Assembly (NCBI RefSeq): GCF_026627925.1
Contig: NZ_JAPNLE010000007.1
Location: 372,001 to 436,000 of the forward strand
Direction: 5' to 3'
Length of the DNA stretch: 64,000 bases
From: Cupriavidus sp. D39
GTDB taxonomy: Bacteria; Pseudomonadota; Gammaproteobacteria; Burkholderiales; Burkholderiaceae
Positions 1-8,697 of the stretch are shown piece after piece. Below the pieces are notes generated by a model. The model ran no database searches, had not been told where the DNA came from, and saw nothing but the letters and a program-made list of their open reading frames with translations. The first letter of the stretch is position 1, and each line of letters starts with the position of its first letter. The position numbers and the translations under genes were made by a program.

Positions 1-101
1 GCCGAGGGCACGTGATGACACCACGCATGGAACCCGCTGCGCGAGACCTTGAGCAGCCGTGCCATGGTGGCCAAGGGCCAAGTGGCCTGATTCGCCTTCA
101 T
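1..101 (-). CDS. IS3-family transposase OrfB, N-terminal fragment (window edge)
   Basis: The reverse strand reads MKANQATWPLATMARLLKVS and continues with an RSGFHAW-type stretch typical of the start of IS3-family OrfB, the integrase-like DDE subunit. Its ATG (99-101) overlaps the orfA stop (98-100) in the -1 frame, the usual arrangement for IS3 elements, where OrfAB is made by -1 frameshifting and OrfB alone may start inside. Only about 33 codons are present because the window ends, so the catalytic domain cannot be checked. Confidence 0.7.
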   Translation of the reverse strand, partial: MKANQATWPLATMARLLKVSRSGFHAWCHHVPS

Positions 102-412
102 GAATGCGAACCCTTGTCGGGTACTGTTCCGGTCTCCCGGGCAAACCAGGCCGCGGCTTTTGCCAGTATCTCTTTCTCCACCTCGAGCTGCTTGACCTTG
201 CGGCGCAACCGCGTCAGTTCCTCGCGCTCGGCCGTGGTGAGGCCATCGTGACGCTTGCCGGTATCGCGATCTGCTTGCGCGACCCAGTTGTAAATGGTCT
301 GCGCGGTGGGTTCAAATTCCTTGGCCAGGTCTTCCGGCGTACGGCCGGCATGGACGAGGTCAATCATCTGTTGCCGGAAGGCCGCGGCATACGGCATTCG
401 ATGCTTGTGCAT
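98..412 (-). CDS. IS3-family transposase OrfA
   Basis: A 104-residue protein starting MHKHRMPYAAAF. Its helix-turn-helix region includes EDLAKEFEPTAQTIYNWV, followed by a leucine-rich coiled segment (LTRLRRKVKQLEVEKEIL); both are hallmarks of IS3 OrfA, which binds the element ends and dimerises. The ATG at 412 is chosen because GGAGG lies 9 bases upstream; a longer reading frame upstream would enter the terminal repeat. A GCAAAAGCC stretch inside the last third is a plausible slippage site towards orfB, but slippage is inferred only. Confidence 0.85.
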   Translation of the reverse strand: MHKHRMPYAAAFRQQMIDLVHAGRTPEDLAKEFEPTAQTIYNWVAQADRDTGKRHDGLTTAEREELTRLRRKVKQLEVEKEILAKAAAWFARETGTVPDKGSHS

Positions 413-530
413 GATGGGCACCTCCTTCGGTTCAAGATAGGCGGTGTCCAAAAAAGCGGGTCAACTCCAATAGGCAGGTTATCCGGCAGTCTTGATATGG
501 GGCCGCAGCAGTGCCGGAGTCCTACAATGA

Positions 531-869
531 CTGTGGGCGCAGGGGCGGAAAGCAACACCGGGGCCGCTCGATCCCTCCTTTGAGCATGCGGTAATGGTGC
601 TGCGCGGCGAAGCGGAGATTGAGGGCGAACGGATCGGGCCCGACACCGTGCTCTATCTCGGCAGCGCGCGGTCAAGCCGTGAGGTGAGTTGCCTCGTGGG
701 TCCGACTCAGTTATTCCTCATCGGAGGCAAACCGTTCGAAGAGGAGATCCTGCTGTGGTGGAACTTCGTCGCGCGGAGTCTGGCGGAAATCGAGGCCGCA
801 ACGCTTGACTGGAACAGCAGGGCGCGGCGCTTCGGGGAGGTAACCAGACTGTCCAACGAAGCGGGGTAA
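531..869 (+). pseudogene. Pirin-family protein, C-terminal remnant
   Basis: The frame is open from 531 and reads LDPSFEHAVMVLRGEAEIEG, then LFLIGGKPFEEEILLWWNFV. These are the C-terminal cupin strands of pirin-family proteins, where GGKPF and the following hydrophobic strand are characteristic. The N-terminal cupin half, which carries the metal ligands, is missing; the sequence upstream is cut by the IS3 end near 474. It is therefore a truncated remnant. The first in-frame ATG is at 594 but lies inside the conserved core, so it is unlikely to be a real start. Confidence 0.65.
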
Positions 870-886
870 CCTCACTAGCATATAGC

Positions 887-1339
887 CTAACCGTGCTGCA
901 CTGCCGCTACACGCAGATGGAGTCCGGAGCGCTCACGACTGACTTCATATGAGGTTACGACCCGCTTATCCTGGGGAAACAGAATGTGCTTGCGCCGGAT
1001 GAGAGCCAGGGTGGCCTCCCGGAAATCCTGTGCAGCGGAGCCGTCCGATGCACCGAGCACTGGGGTATTGCAGATGAATCGGTCAAGTTCGGCCTCTGCT
1101 TCGTCCGGCGTGTTGCTCGTCGAGGCAATGTTCCAGGCGATTACGCCCATGCCGACCAGCTTGCGCGTCCTATCGAGCGGCAGATCATCGCTGGCATACG
1201 GATCAATAAGGTTAATCAAGGCTGCCGAAATCTTGCCATACGGGTTGTATCCGGGAGCGAACGGGAGGTTGCTGAGCGATGCAGGCTGTGTTGATGCGAC
1301 GGATTGCAGAGTTTTCTTGCGGCGGCTGGCTTTTCCCAT
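887..1339 (-). CDS. Hypothetical protein (150 aa)
   Basis: I do not recognise a family. The protein begins with a basic MGKASRRKK segment, followed by a proline- and glycine-containing linker and then a mixed helical region with conserved-looking stretches (DDLPLDRTRKLVGMGVIAWN, ALIRRKHILFPQDKRVVTSY). No signal peptide or membrane segment is visible. The ATG at 1339 is preferred to the upstream in-frame start because the upstream extension is low-complexity and lacks a ribosome site. It stands alone on the minus strand, about 150 bases from the toxin-antitoxin pair. Confidence 0.5.
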   Translation of the reverse strand: MGKASRRKKTLQSVASTQPASLSNLPFAPGYNPYGKISAALINLIDPYASDDLPLDRTRKLVGMGVIAWNIASTSNTPDEAEAELDRFICNTPVLGASDGSAAQDFREATLALIRRKHILFPQDKRVVTSYEVSRERSGLHLRVAAVQHG

Positions 1340-1493
1340 TGGGGCCTCGTTCACGGAGTCAGGCGACTTGACGGCTGCCCGCGGTCCGGGGCGGCGGCTC
1401 ACAGAGGATGGGAGCGTATCACGGCTTGTCGGGAAGGACATTGGGCGGCCCTGGTGATGGCCATAAGTGGCCCCGCCAGGGGCCGACCCTCAC

Positions 1494-1814
1494 TCAGGCT
1501 ATGACTGACAATCCGTGCTTCTGAACTACTTGCAGCAGTCGAGCTGCAATGCCGCTGGGCTTCTTATCGCCACGCTCCCATTGCTGGACCGTCGACGCAC
1601 TAGTGTTCAGATAGTGTGCAAACACCGCTTGGCTAACCTTCACGTCTTTGCGAATGCGTGCGATAGCCTTGGCATCGAATTCGGGAGCCTTTTCGATGCA
1701 CAGGTCGTCGTACTCACGCATGGTCTTCTTGCTGATGACCTTCATGTCGTAGAGGTCCGACGCCGCGCTATGGATTGCTTCAGACGCTGCGCTCTTAAAC
1801 CGTGTCTTAGGCAT
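1494..1814 (-). CDS. HigA-like XRE-family antitoxin
   Basis: A 106-residue protein with a helix-turn-helix: KDVKVSQAVFAHYLNTSAST followed by VQQWERGDKKPSG, the Cro/CI-type DNA-binding motif of HigA antitoxins. It neutralises the partner toxin and represses the operon. It overlaps the toxin gene upstream by 8 bases and lies second in the pair, the reversed order typical of higBA. The ATG at 1814 (MPKTRFK) is chosen since the frame upstream of it lies within the toxin gene. Confidence 0.85.
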   Translation of the reverse strand: MPKTRFKSAASEAIHSAASDLYDMKVISKKTMREYDDLCIEKAPEFDAKAIARIRKDVKVSQAVFAHYLNTSASTVQQWERGDKKPSGIAARLLQVVQKHGLSVIA

Positions 1815-2172
1815 TGCAAATCTCCACAAACTTCTTTGCTTCAACAAACTCGTCGACTTCAGCCATAGTTAACTTGCCGTAGTCCTTGGCAAGTTTCTTG
1901 AAGTCTTTCAGCTCTCGCTCATCAATGTTTTCCATATCCGACTTCGCGAACAGGAAGACAAACACCCAGAATTCCCCGATTTTATTGATGACGATTGAGC
2001 GCTGCGTGTTCTTACTGAGCCGCTTCTTCCAAACGTTGCCACCTAGATCATCGGCCTGACCTTCGATGAGTTGCTGCGCCGCTTTGCACAACTCTTTGTC
2101 CGTAATCCCGACATCCTTTGCCGCCTTGGTGAACCATTTGGTTTTGAAAACCCGCTGCGCGAGTGCCCTCAT
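1807..2172 (-). CDS. HigB/RelE-type toxin of a type II toxin-antitoxin system
   Basis: A 121-residue protein with RelE-fold features: FKTKWFTKAAKDVGITDKEL, then GGNVWKKRLSKNTQRSIVI, and the strand KIGEFWVFVFLFAKSDMENI. The family are ribosome-dependent mRNA interferases or relatives. It precedes and overlaps the XRE antitoxin by 8 bases, so the two are co-translated. No frameshift is visible, so the module appears intact and probably serves as a plasmid or island stabiliser. Function is inferred from fold and gene order. Confidence 0.8.
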   Translation of the reverse strand: MRALAQRVFKTKWFTKAAKDVGITDKELCKAAQQLIEGQADDLGGNVWKKRLSKNTQRSIVINKIGEFWVFVFLFAKSDMENIDERELKDFKKLAKDYGKLTMAEVDEFVEAKKFVEICNA

Positions 2173-2428
2173 AGGCCGTTGCTGTTATTGGATGATGAAT
2201 CATAGCACTATGTGTCATGCTATTCAACTACGTTGCACGCTTGCGAGGCATAGGCGGCGCGGGTCCGCGAGCGTCGGCTCGGCCTTCTGGCGCTGCGTGT
2301 GCTCAGCGCGCCGCGTGCGTCAACAGCATCGGCAGCTGCTTTCGATATATGTTTTAAGGACTACACCAAAAATGGTACCAGACGGGTACCAAATCGATAG
2401 CTATCAGATATCCTGGCTGCGACGCGCC
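2173..2428. other. Non-coding gap between toxin gene and H-NS-like gene
   Basis: I see no supported gene. The stretch from about 2270 to 2340 resembles part of the KfrA coding region, and two GGTACC palindromes (2373-2378 and 2384-2389) sit close together near 2380. It is probably an old junction between the toxin-antitoxin block and the H-NS/KfrA module. Confidence 0.4.
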
Positions 2429-2692
2429 TCAAGACGTCCCGTTGCCGATTCGAAAATGTTCCACCGTCTGCCCGGCATGGATCGCGCGCTGCAGCCAGTC
2501 CGGCATGGCGCCGCGGCCGTCCCAGCCCTGCCCGTGCGCGTTGCGATAGCGCACCGCCCCAGGCAACGTCGCCGGTGGCGGCTCGGCAAAACAGCCGGCG
2601 GCCTGCAGGTGGGCCAGCGTCAGGCCGTGCTGGGCCATCTGGATGCGGATCCAGGTAATCGCTTCGGCGCGCTCGATTTCGATCGACATCAT
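2429..2692 (-). CDS. H-NS-like nucleoid protein, module copy 1
   Basis: About 87 residues starting M(M)SIEIERAEAITWIRIQM. The C-terminal half has the H-NS DNA-binding signature: RYRNAHGQGWDGRGAMPDWL then QRAIHAGQTVEHFRI, i.e. the GxGxxPxW-type AT-hook-like loop. The N-terminal part is much shorter than canonical H-NS and lacks its long coiled coil. Such proteins bind AT-rich DNA and are common on Burkholderiales plasmids. A near-identical paralogue lies at 8160-8465, again next to a kfrA gene, so the pair is a duplicated module. Confidence 0.75.
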   Translation of the reverse strand: MMSIEIERAEAITWIRIQMAQHGLTLAHLQAAGCFAEPPPATLPGAVRYRNAHGQGWDGRGAMPDWLQRAIHAGQTVEHFRIGNGTS

Positions 2693-2948
2693 TTTAGGTG
2701 CACAGATTTGAGGTAGCTGCGGAGCAGGATCCTGCATTGTCGTCTCGAAGACCGTTGGGCCTCCACATTGTGCCGGCGGCTCGCTGGTGTAAAGCCACCC
2801 GCCCGCATGGGGATTGGGAATCACGTGCCCACCCCTGCTCAAAAATGCATCAGGCCCGAGGGGCCCGCCGGGCATCTGATCCTCGCGCGGTTTGTCCACA
2901 GGCTTATCCCATCTCGCGGTGGACAAATCCTCGTCCTCGGACGCACCG

Positions 2949-3496
2949 TCAAGCGGGCCCCGGCTTGAACTTCGTCCGCGTCGCCGGCGCCCGGCGCTTG
3001 GCACCTACCAGGCGGCGCGTGGCGGTGGCTTCCGCATCGGCCCGCTCGGCGCGCCGTACTGCCGTTTCCAGTTGCGCCCGCAGCTCGTCTTGGGCCGCCT
3101 GCCCTCGTCCGAGCGCCTGCTCTGCCTCCGCCAGTCGCCGGCTGAGCGTGTCGCGCTCTGCCTGCAACCGCGCCCGCGCCTCGGCGCCGGCCACGGCGGC
3201 GTCTTGCGCCCGTGCCTGCACGGCCGCCAGTTCGGTGCGCAGGTCCGCGACCGCCTGCTCGGCCTTCTGGCGCAGCGTGCGCTCCTGGTCGATCTCGCGC
3301 AGCGCGCGGCGCTCGGTGGCCTCAGCGCGTTCCTGCGTCACCGCGACCTGCTCGCGGGTGCGTTCCAGCTCCGTCGAGAATTGGGTACGCAACTCAACCA
3401 GTTGCCGCTCGAGCGCCTCGACCTGGCGGGTTCCTGCCTCATGACGCGCCTGCGCGGCCGCGTGGGCCTGGCGTTCGGCCTCCAGTTCTCCCTGTA
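2949..3496 (-). pseudogene. KfrA-like coiled-coil protein, C-terminal remnant cut by a Tn3 element
   Basis: The minus strand is open from 3490 to 2949 and encodes a charged alpha-helical coiled coil (ELERTREQVAVTQERAEATE, later AEAEQALGRGQAAQDELRAQ) ending RTKFKPGPA. It is nearly identical to the C-terminal two thirds of the full kfrA at 8698-9757. The N-terminal DNA-binding domain is missing because the gene abuts the Tn3 terminal repeat at 3497. No matching N-terminal half is found on the far side of the Tn3 element, so the flank has been rearranged since the insertion. Confidence 0.8.
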
Positions 3497-3541
3497 GGGG
3501 TAGCTTTGATTTCGGTGCAATTTGCGACGGTTCGCAAGCCC
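3497..3541 (+). repeat. Tn3 left terminal inverted repeat
   Basis: Begins GGGGTAGCTTTGATTTCGGT and ends TTCGCAAGCC(C). It matches the inverted copy at 6657-6701 with one visible internal difference (ATTTGCG here, ATGTGCG in the other copy read in the same direction). Confidence 0.9.
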
Positions 3542-3638
3542 AGCATCAGCGCGGACGTGTCCTCGTAAGCTATTGATTAATAGAGGATTTTTGTTTGGCC
3601 ATCGATCAACCGCAAACGGCGTCATTGCGAGTTCGATT

Positions 3639-6551
3639 TCAGCCCGCAGCGCTTGTTTTGGGTGCAGTTTGTGACGGCAGTAGTTGTCCGACGTAGCGCT
3701 CAACTGGGAAGCGGAAGACGCCCCGGAGATTGATGCCCTCTAGCCGTGTTGGGGCGATTCGCCCGAACGACTCGGGTGCCACGGGCTGCCGTCGTTTCAC
3801 TTGCCGATCGAGCACTGTCTGCATCTGACCGGTATTCCACGCCATCACGATGTTAGCCAGCAAGCTTAGCGCGTCGGCGACGGCGTGCATCTCGTCGGCG
3901 CGCCTAGCCTGCGTGGGGGCGACTCGGCCTGTATAGATCGCCCGCTTTAGCGAGTTGACCGCCTCGCCGCGATTAAGCACGCGTAACAGCTCACGCCGGA
4001 ACCCGGCATTGACGAAGTAGTCGGCAAGGAACGCGGTGCGCAGCAGCTTGCCTAACTGCACGCCGGCGTCATAGATAGGGTCGCCCCGTGCGGCCGAGCC
4101 GAATCGCGCTAGGGCTGCCACAGCGCTGGCGTGTCCCGACATCACGGAGGCTGTCAGGTGCACCAAAGGGTCCCACTGCGCCTCGATCGCAGCCAAATCC
4201 ACATTGGCGAGACACACGGATGCGATCTCATCGGGAACAGCAACGCCGCGAGGTACGAAGAGACGACGCTGCTTGAGTTCTCGCAGTCGGGGACACAGGT
4301 CGAACCCAAGAAGCCTGGCCAGCGCCATTGCGAAGTCGGTATAGCCATGAGTGTCGACCGCCAATTGTGTGGTCTCGATTCGCTCCTGCCGCACAACGCC
4401 CTCGATCGCCGCGCCGGCCTGCCTTTCGTTGAGCACAATCGGCTGGGCGTGAAAGATCCCCCACCGATCTCGGACGTGAGTGTAGATACCTACCGAGGCG
4501 GTGTGGCGACGTGGGTCTTGCCGTGCCTGCCAGACGCGCTGGCTTGTCTCCAGGCTCATCATGTCCGAGGAGGCGAGATCCGACCGGCCCCAACTCGCCG
4601 CGATCGGATGGCGGTGCATGAACTCCAGAACTGCCTTACAGGCCTGAACCAGCCGCCTCTCATCTCCCGCCCAGCGCATGGCGTGGCGGATGCTCGTGGC
4701 TGACAATTGTGGAATCATCCTGGCACACTCGGCCGCCGTCAGACTCGTGCCATGCGCGAGGATGCCAGCGTAGACCATCAACAGTTCCTGCGCAGACCGG
4801 GGCTCGCGGCCGAGCATGATCCAGCTGAAGCGCGTCTGGGCGTCCACTGCCAAGATGACTTCCGGCAACTGAACATCGCCGATGTGGTGGTCAAGGCGGG
4901 TCCGCAGCCTTGAGACCTCGGGATCCTCTTCCTGTGCCGCTAGCGGTGCCAGGTGCAACTCGTCATCGACGCGTAGCGTGCCGGCGCGCGTCGCTACCGC
5001 GACCGCGGCAATGCCTGTGCGCACGCGCTCAAGCAACGGCCCGAGAAAGTCGGCAGCTTGGGCTGGCAGCGACAGCCGCGTATAGTGGCGCCGAGCTTCA
5101 GCCTGCCAACGCTCGGCTGGCAGGAACAAGCGCTCGCGACCTCGGAAGCTCAATGAATGCTCGATCCAGACTGAGCCGTTGCGAACGGCGCGGCGCAAGG
5201 CAAACAGGGTGGCGACTTCAAGTGCCCGGAAGGCGCGCTCGCGATCGGCACCGCTGATCGCATCGAGCCAGGCTGGCCCTAGGCAAGGGGCGGTCACGTC
5301 ATCGGGTAAGCTTCGAACGGCCTTCGCATACAGGTGGCGCAGCTTGCCCAGAGCGTCAATTACCGGGTGTTCGCCGGTGGCTTGCCAGGGCAGCTTGGCG
5401 ACGGCGACCAGTAACGCGCGTACGGGCCTGATGGCGTCGATCAGCCGCAGCCTGATCGCAGACGACCGGCTCGGTGTGCGCTGAGTGCGCTTGTCGGCCA
5501 CCAATTGGGCCAGATGCGGGCGCAGCTCGGCATCCGGAATACTCCCATCGCTACTCAAGCTGGCCAGCTCGTCGAGCAGTTGCCGGTATTGTGCGGCCCA
5601 GTCGATGGGAGCCTTCACACCCTCCGCGCTCTGCCGCCATAGATCTGCCACCCGGCGCTGAAACATGAGGATCAGCTGGTCAGTGGCAGTGAGCAGGCAA
5701 TATCGCAGGAAGCAGCCCAGCTCGACGGTGCGTGCCGGCTCCTTAATTCGTGCGCTGAGCGATGGGGACCGCGCCGCCAAGCGACGTGCAAAACGGCGCA
5801 CCAAAACATCGTTGAGACCGAAACGATGGCGGTCGACGCCAATCTCGACTAGCCACTCGATACGTTCGAGCACTTCGGCGAACTGTCGCGTCGAGTGCTT
5901 CGCCGGGACCGCCCACAGCCAGTTCTGGACGTGCTGACCATCCGGTCGTGCTTGTTCCATTGCGGCTAGCCATCTTCGCCATGTCGCGGGAGGTACCGCC
6001 GAATGGATCGAGGCGCAGGCACCGGACTCAAGCTCGGTCAATGCCGCTGCGACAAGGCTTCGGATGGCGCGCTCATGCACGATGATCAGTCGATGCTGAT
6101 ACAGCCACTGGTGCGCATATGACAGCAGTCGGTCCCGATCGGCGCAATGCAGCACTTCATCACGCAGCGCCCGCACAAGGGCTCGACGTTGATGTACCGT
6201 TATCCAACGAAACCCGAGCGTCTGGCAGGCCAGCAGTTGATGGTCGGAGAGCGTTCGCCCACGCGCGTAGAGCGCCCGCAAGGACGCTAGATCCGGCGTA
6301 TTGATGCCGAGTTCCGTGCCGAGGTGGCGAAGCAGGACTGGTGGCAGGATACTGAACGCATCCAATAGGCAGCCGCTCATGCGCAAAAAGCCAATGTGCA
6401 GCGCCAGGCCCAGCTTCATCGTTGGGCCGCGCCGTCGCCCGATCAGTTCGTGCTCGGCGTGGCTGTATGTGAAGAACGTCTGCAATTCGAAACTGCTGAG
6501 TTCACGCGGCACCTCGCGCGCGCCCAAAAAGGTGCTCTGCCAGCCTTGCAT
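3639..6551 (-). CDS. tnpA: Tn3-family transposase TnpA (970 aa)
   Basis: A full-length Tn3-family TnpA. The N-terminal DUF4158-type DNA-binding region starts MQGWQSTFLGAREVPREL. The C-terminal DDE domain contains EVILAVDAQTRFSWIM, AVDTHGYTDFAMALARLLGF and LNRGEAVNSLKRAIYTGRV, with the closing NIVMAWNTGQMQTVLDRQ stretch. It catalyses replicative transposition between the 45-bp repeats. Length (about 970) is normal for the family and no frameshift is apparent, so it may be active. The gene fills nearly the whole element. Other C-terminal TnpA remnants in the window (about 6880, 46229 and 57944) come from different Tn3 elements. Confidence 0.92.
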   Translation of the reverse strand: MQGWQSTFLGAREVPRELSSFELQTFFTYSHAEHELIGRRRGPTMKLGLALHIGFLRMSGCLLDAFSILPPVLLRHLGTELGINTPDLASLRALYARGRTLSDHQLLACQTLGFRWITVHQRRALVRALRDEVLHCADRDRLLSYAHQWLYQHRLIIVHERAIRSLVAAALTELESGACASIHSAVPPATWRRWLAAMEQARPDGQHVQNWLWAVPAKHSTRQFAEVLERIEWLVEIGVDRHRFGLNDVLVRRFARRLAARSPSLSARIKEPARTVELGCFLRYCLLTATDQLILMFQRRVADLWRQSAEGVKAPIDWAAQYRQLLDELASLSSDGSIPDAELRPHLAQLVADKRTQRTPSRSSAIRLRLIDAIRPVRALLVAVAKLPWQATGEHPVIDALGKLRHLYAKAVRSLPDDVTAPCLGPAWLDAISGADRERAFRALEVATLFALRRAVRNGSVWIEHSLSFRGRERLFLPAERWQAEARRHYTRLSLPAQAADFLGPLLERVRTGIAAVAVATRAGTLRVDDELHLAPLAAQEEDPEVSRLRTRLDHHIGDVQLPEVILAVDAQTRFSWIMLGREPRSAQELLMVYAGILAHGTSLTAAECARMIPQLSATSIRHAMRWAGDERRLVQACKAVLEFMHRHPIAASWGRSDLASSDMMSLETSQRVWQARQDPRRHTASVGIYTHVRDRWGIFHAQPIVLNERQAGAAIEGVVRQERIETTQLAVDTHGYTDFAMALARLLGFDLCPRLRELKQRRLFVPRGVAVPDEIASVCLANVDLAAIEAQWDPLVHLTASVMSGHASAVAALARFGSAARGDPIYDAGVQLGKLLRTAFLADYFVNAGFRRELLRVLNRGEAVNSLKRAIYTGRVAPTQARRADEMHAVADALSLLANIVMAWNTGQMQTVLDRQVKRRQPVAPESFGRIAPTRLEGINLRGVFRFPVERYVGQLLPSQTAPKTSAAG

Positions 6552-6656
6552 CTCGTGCGCCTCCCGTGCCTAGGGCCAAACAAGGTACGCCAAGCAGAAG
6601 CGAACAGCAAACCTCAAAAAATCAATAACTTAGGCATGAGCCCCCGCGTCGCTGCT

Positions 6657-6701
6657 GGGCTTGCGAACCGTCGCACATTGCACCGAAATCAAAGCTACCC
6701 C
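6657..6701 (-). repeat. Tn3 right terminal inverted repeat
   Basis: The inverted partner of 3497-3541, ending AAAGCTACCCC at 6701. It marks the outer end of the element; the following sequence starts GCAAAGGG. Confidence 0.9.
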
Positions 6702-6879
6702 GCAAAGGGACATTTTCCCCCGCGCTTCCGTCGAACGATGGGCATGAGGTTTGGCAGCGAGACTTTAAGGGATCCTCTAGCGTGTTCTCGATACTGTTCA
6801 CTTCGCAACACAGCGCGAGCCGGGTTACAGCATTCGGGTGCAGTGGATGTCGCGCAAGCTGATGGAGTTGCAGCAGCAC

Positions 6880-7029
6880 GGACTTTCCCGTCGTCGCCGA
6901 GGTGGTCAAGGCTCTATCGCCTTACCGGTGCGAGCACATCAACCGGCTTGGGGACTACCTGCTGGATCTGCAGCGGCGGACTCCGGCCCTCGATCCAAGA
7001 ATCGATTTTCTATTTAAATCAGCAACTTA
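6880..7029 (+). pseudogene. C-terminal remnant of a second Tn3-type transposase
   Basis: The plus strand reads VVKALSPYRCEHINRLGDYL then LDLQRRTPALDPRIDF before a stop at 7027-7029. The SPYxxEHINRxGDYxLDL pattern is the usual C-terminus of one group of Tn3 transposases and differs from the TnpA at 3639-6551. The upstream part is out of frame or lost. It lies just outside the right end of the complete Tn3 element, so it marks an older insertion. The family assignment is from remembered motifs only. Confidence 0.5.
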
Positions 7030-7283
7030 GACGAGATGTGGCGGATTTTTTATGAATCCCGGCCAGCCCTCAAGACGGGCCGACTGATTGCTATCGAGAA
7101 TGCTGTTAACCGGTGGCGCCTACAAACCTTGTGACCATCGCACCAATTCCGGTCGACCTCCTCCGTATCCCTGAACCGAAGGAGGCCATACAGCGTGCGC
7201 AGGCAGCATCAGTTCATACGTAACCTGTGGCGCGCGCCGGTCTTACCCACCTCCGCCTTCAGCGAGGGGGCGGCATGCCACAA

Positions 7284-7879
7284 TCAATCGCCAATCCGCT
7301 GTCCGATGCACCTTTCGAACACCGCTTCCAGCGGGCGGTAGTCGCACACGACCGCCGCGACATTGGCGTCGATCCACTCGGACGCTTCGACGGCCCACCA
7401 ACTGATTTCGAAGCCGACATTGACGATGATGTGCTCGAATAGGATGCGCTGGGCGCGCCCGTTCCCTTCCCTGAAGGGGTGGATCATGTTGAGGTCACCG
7501 AAATGCTCAGCCATGGCGCAGACCAGCTGAGGGCGCTCCCAATCCTCGAACCATGCTCGCCGCGCCATGGCGCGGAAGATCTTGTCAGCCTCCGGCTCGA
7601 TTCGGCTGACGTTGCAAAAGCGTGTGCTTCCCTTCGAGATGTCGATGGTGCGAAAATCGCCCGCCCAGTCGTAGACATCGAGAAACAGCGTGTGGTGGAT
7701 ATGCTTCAGGTAGGCCAGATCGTAAGGGGAAGCGAGAAATCGATCTGGCTAGCGGCAATCTCGGAGAGATCACGCTCGGCTTGCGCAAGCAGCGCATCGT
7801 TCTGGATGCCCAGCCGGTTACGCAGTATGTGCGTCTCCGGGTAGCAGTACGGATCCTGGCCGGTGCCGTACTTGTCCAA
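7284..7879 (-). pseudogene. Fic-domain protein (AMPylase-type toxin), frameshifted
   Basis: The catalytic core HPFREGNGRAQRILFEH matches the Fic motif HxFx(D/E)GNGRxxR. Fic enzymes transfer AMP or related groups to target proteins. Upstream, the reverse strand reads DKYGTGQDPYCYPETHILRN through SEIAASQIDFSLP, then leaves frame at a C run (plus-strand GGGG at 7726-7729). Adding one base restores YDLAYLKHIHHTLFLDVYDW, the normal family sequence. The only sensible start is TTG at 7877-7879. It follows a YhfG-like antitoxin by 2 bases, as in known Fic modules. The one-base loss may be a sequencing error. Confidence 0.75.
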
Positions 7880-7881
7880 GG

Positions 7882-8049
7882 TCAGGCTGGTTTGCGATAG
7901 GTTTGCAGCACAGCTTCACGCGAAGGTAGCTTGCGCTTTGACTCAGCTGGCGTGACGTCGTAGCCCTCAAGACGCAGGCTTGCAGCATAGTTGGAACGGC
8001 GCGTCTTGGCGCAGTAGGCGAGCTTGGCTTGCAGGTCGGGTTTCTTCAC
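7882..8049 (-). CDS. YhfG-like Fic antitoxin (55 aa)
   Basis: Starting from GTG at 8049, the protein contains LAYCAKTRRSNYAASLRLEG followed by YDVTP. It resembles the short helical YhfG/FicA family that occludes the Fic active site. It ends two bases before the Fic start, so the pair is almost certainly co-translated. The GTG start is a guess: no strong ribosome site is visible, and the frame stays open upstream to about 8583 through the end of the H-NS-like gene region. Confidence 0.6.
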   Translation of the reverse strand: MKKPDLQAKLAYCAKTRRSNYAASLRLEGYDVTPAESKRKLPSREAVLQTYRKPA

Positions 8050-8159
8050 AGGAAACAGCTCGTTTGCAGTTTGCAGATGACGGTTCCCATTATAACGGAC
8101 CGCGTACGAACGCGTACCAATCCTCACCCACTGGGCAGTGGCGCATACTGCACCGCTCG

Positions 8160-8465
8160 TTAACCGCTCGATTTCAGATCGGAACTCCCCTTCACGGCGC
8201 GCCCCGTGACTCCCGCGACTGGCACGCGGAAATGTTCCACGGTCTGCCCGGCGTGGATCGCCCGCTGCAACCAGTCCGGCATGGCGCCGCGGCCGTCCCA
8301 GCCCTGCCCGTGCGCGTTGCGGTAGCGCACCGCTCCTGGCGTTGGAGTCGGCGGCGGCTCGGCAAAGCAGCCGGCGGCCTGCAGGTCGGCCAGGGTCAGT
8401 CCGTGCTGGGCCATCTGGATGCGGATCCAGGTAATCGCTTGCGCGCGCTCGATTTCGATCGACAT
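8160..8465 (-). CDS. H-NS-like nucleoid protein, module copy 2
   Basis: A 101-residue protein starting MSIEIERAQAITWIRIQMAQ and containing the H-NS C-terminal core (RYRNAHGQGWDGRGAMPDWL, then HAGQTVEHFR). It is nearly identical to the copy at 2429-2692 but has a different C-terminal tail (VPVAGVTGRAVKG...), so the two diverge abruptly after the DNA-binding domain. It lies downstream of kfrA copy 2 on the same strand with a 230-base spacer. It is probably a transfer-linked regulator that binds AT-rich DNA. Confidence 0.75.
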   Translation of the reverse strand: MSIEIERAQAITWIRIQMAQHGLTLADLQAAGCFAEPPPTPTPGAVRYRNAHGQGWDGRGAMPDWLQRAIHAGQTVEHFRVPVAGVTGRAVKGSSDLKSSG

Positions 8466-8697
8466 GATGTAGGTGAATGGCTTTGGGGCGGCGCCGGATC
8501 CGGCGTGGTGCCGTCTGGCGGCAGCGTTGGATCGGGGTTGTTCCAGATGATGGCTGCAGTGGGAATCCGCGCTGGCGCGCCAAATTGCTTAAATTTTAGT
8601 CAAACCCGCTGATGCCGTCGGCACTCGGCCCCCGCGCGGCTTGTCCGCAGGCTTGTCCGTGTGTGCGGTGGATAAATGCCATCCGACCCCCGCCCCC

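Larger units (their letters stand above)
1..474 (-). mobile_element. IS3-family insertion sequence, 5' part (runs off the window)
   Basis: The block holds IS3 orfA and the first codons of orfB, both on the minus strand. The upstream end lies near position 472, where a stretch running TGGAGTTGACCCGC-TTTTTTGG (reverse strand, about 448-473) looks like the terminal inverted repeat. Beyond it a truncated pirin-type gene begins, as expected of an insertion junction. The other end is outside the window, so no target duplication can be tested. Confidence 0.75.
3497..6701. mobile_element. Tn3-family transposable element (tnpA only)
   Basis: About 3.2 kb bounded by near-perfect inverted repeats of roughly 45 bases that start GGGGTAGCTTTGATTTCGGT. 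They lie at 3497-3541 and, inverted, at 6657-6701; similarity continues a few bases further inwards. The only gene is a 970-residue transposase. There is no resolvase, res site or passenger gene. The 5-base flanks (CTGTA on the left, GCAAA on the right) do not match, so there is no target duplication. That points to recombination after insertion. Confidence 0.9.

Noticed and set aside
2373..2389. Two GGTACC palindromes spaced by five bases
   Set aside because: Each is a six-base palindrome likely to occur by chance in GC-rich DNA, and no promoter or second copy links them to a gene.
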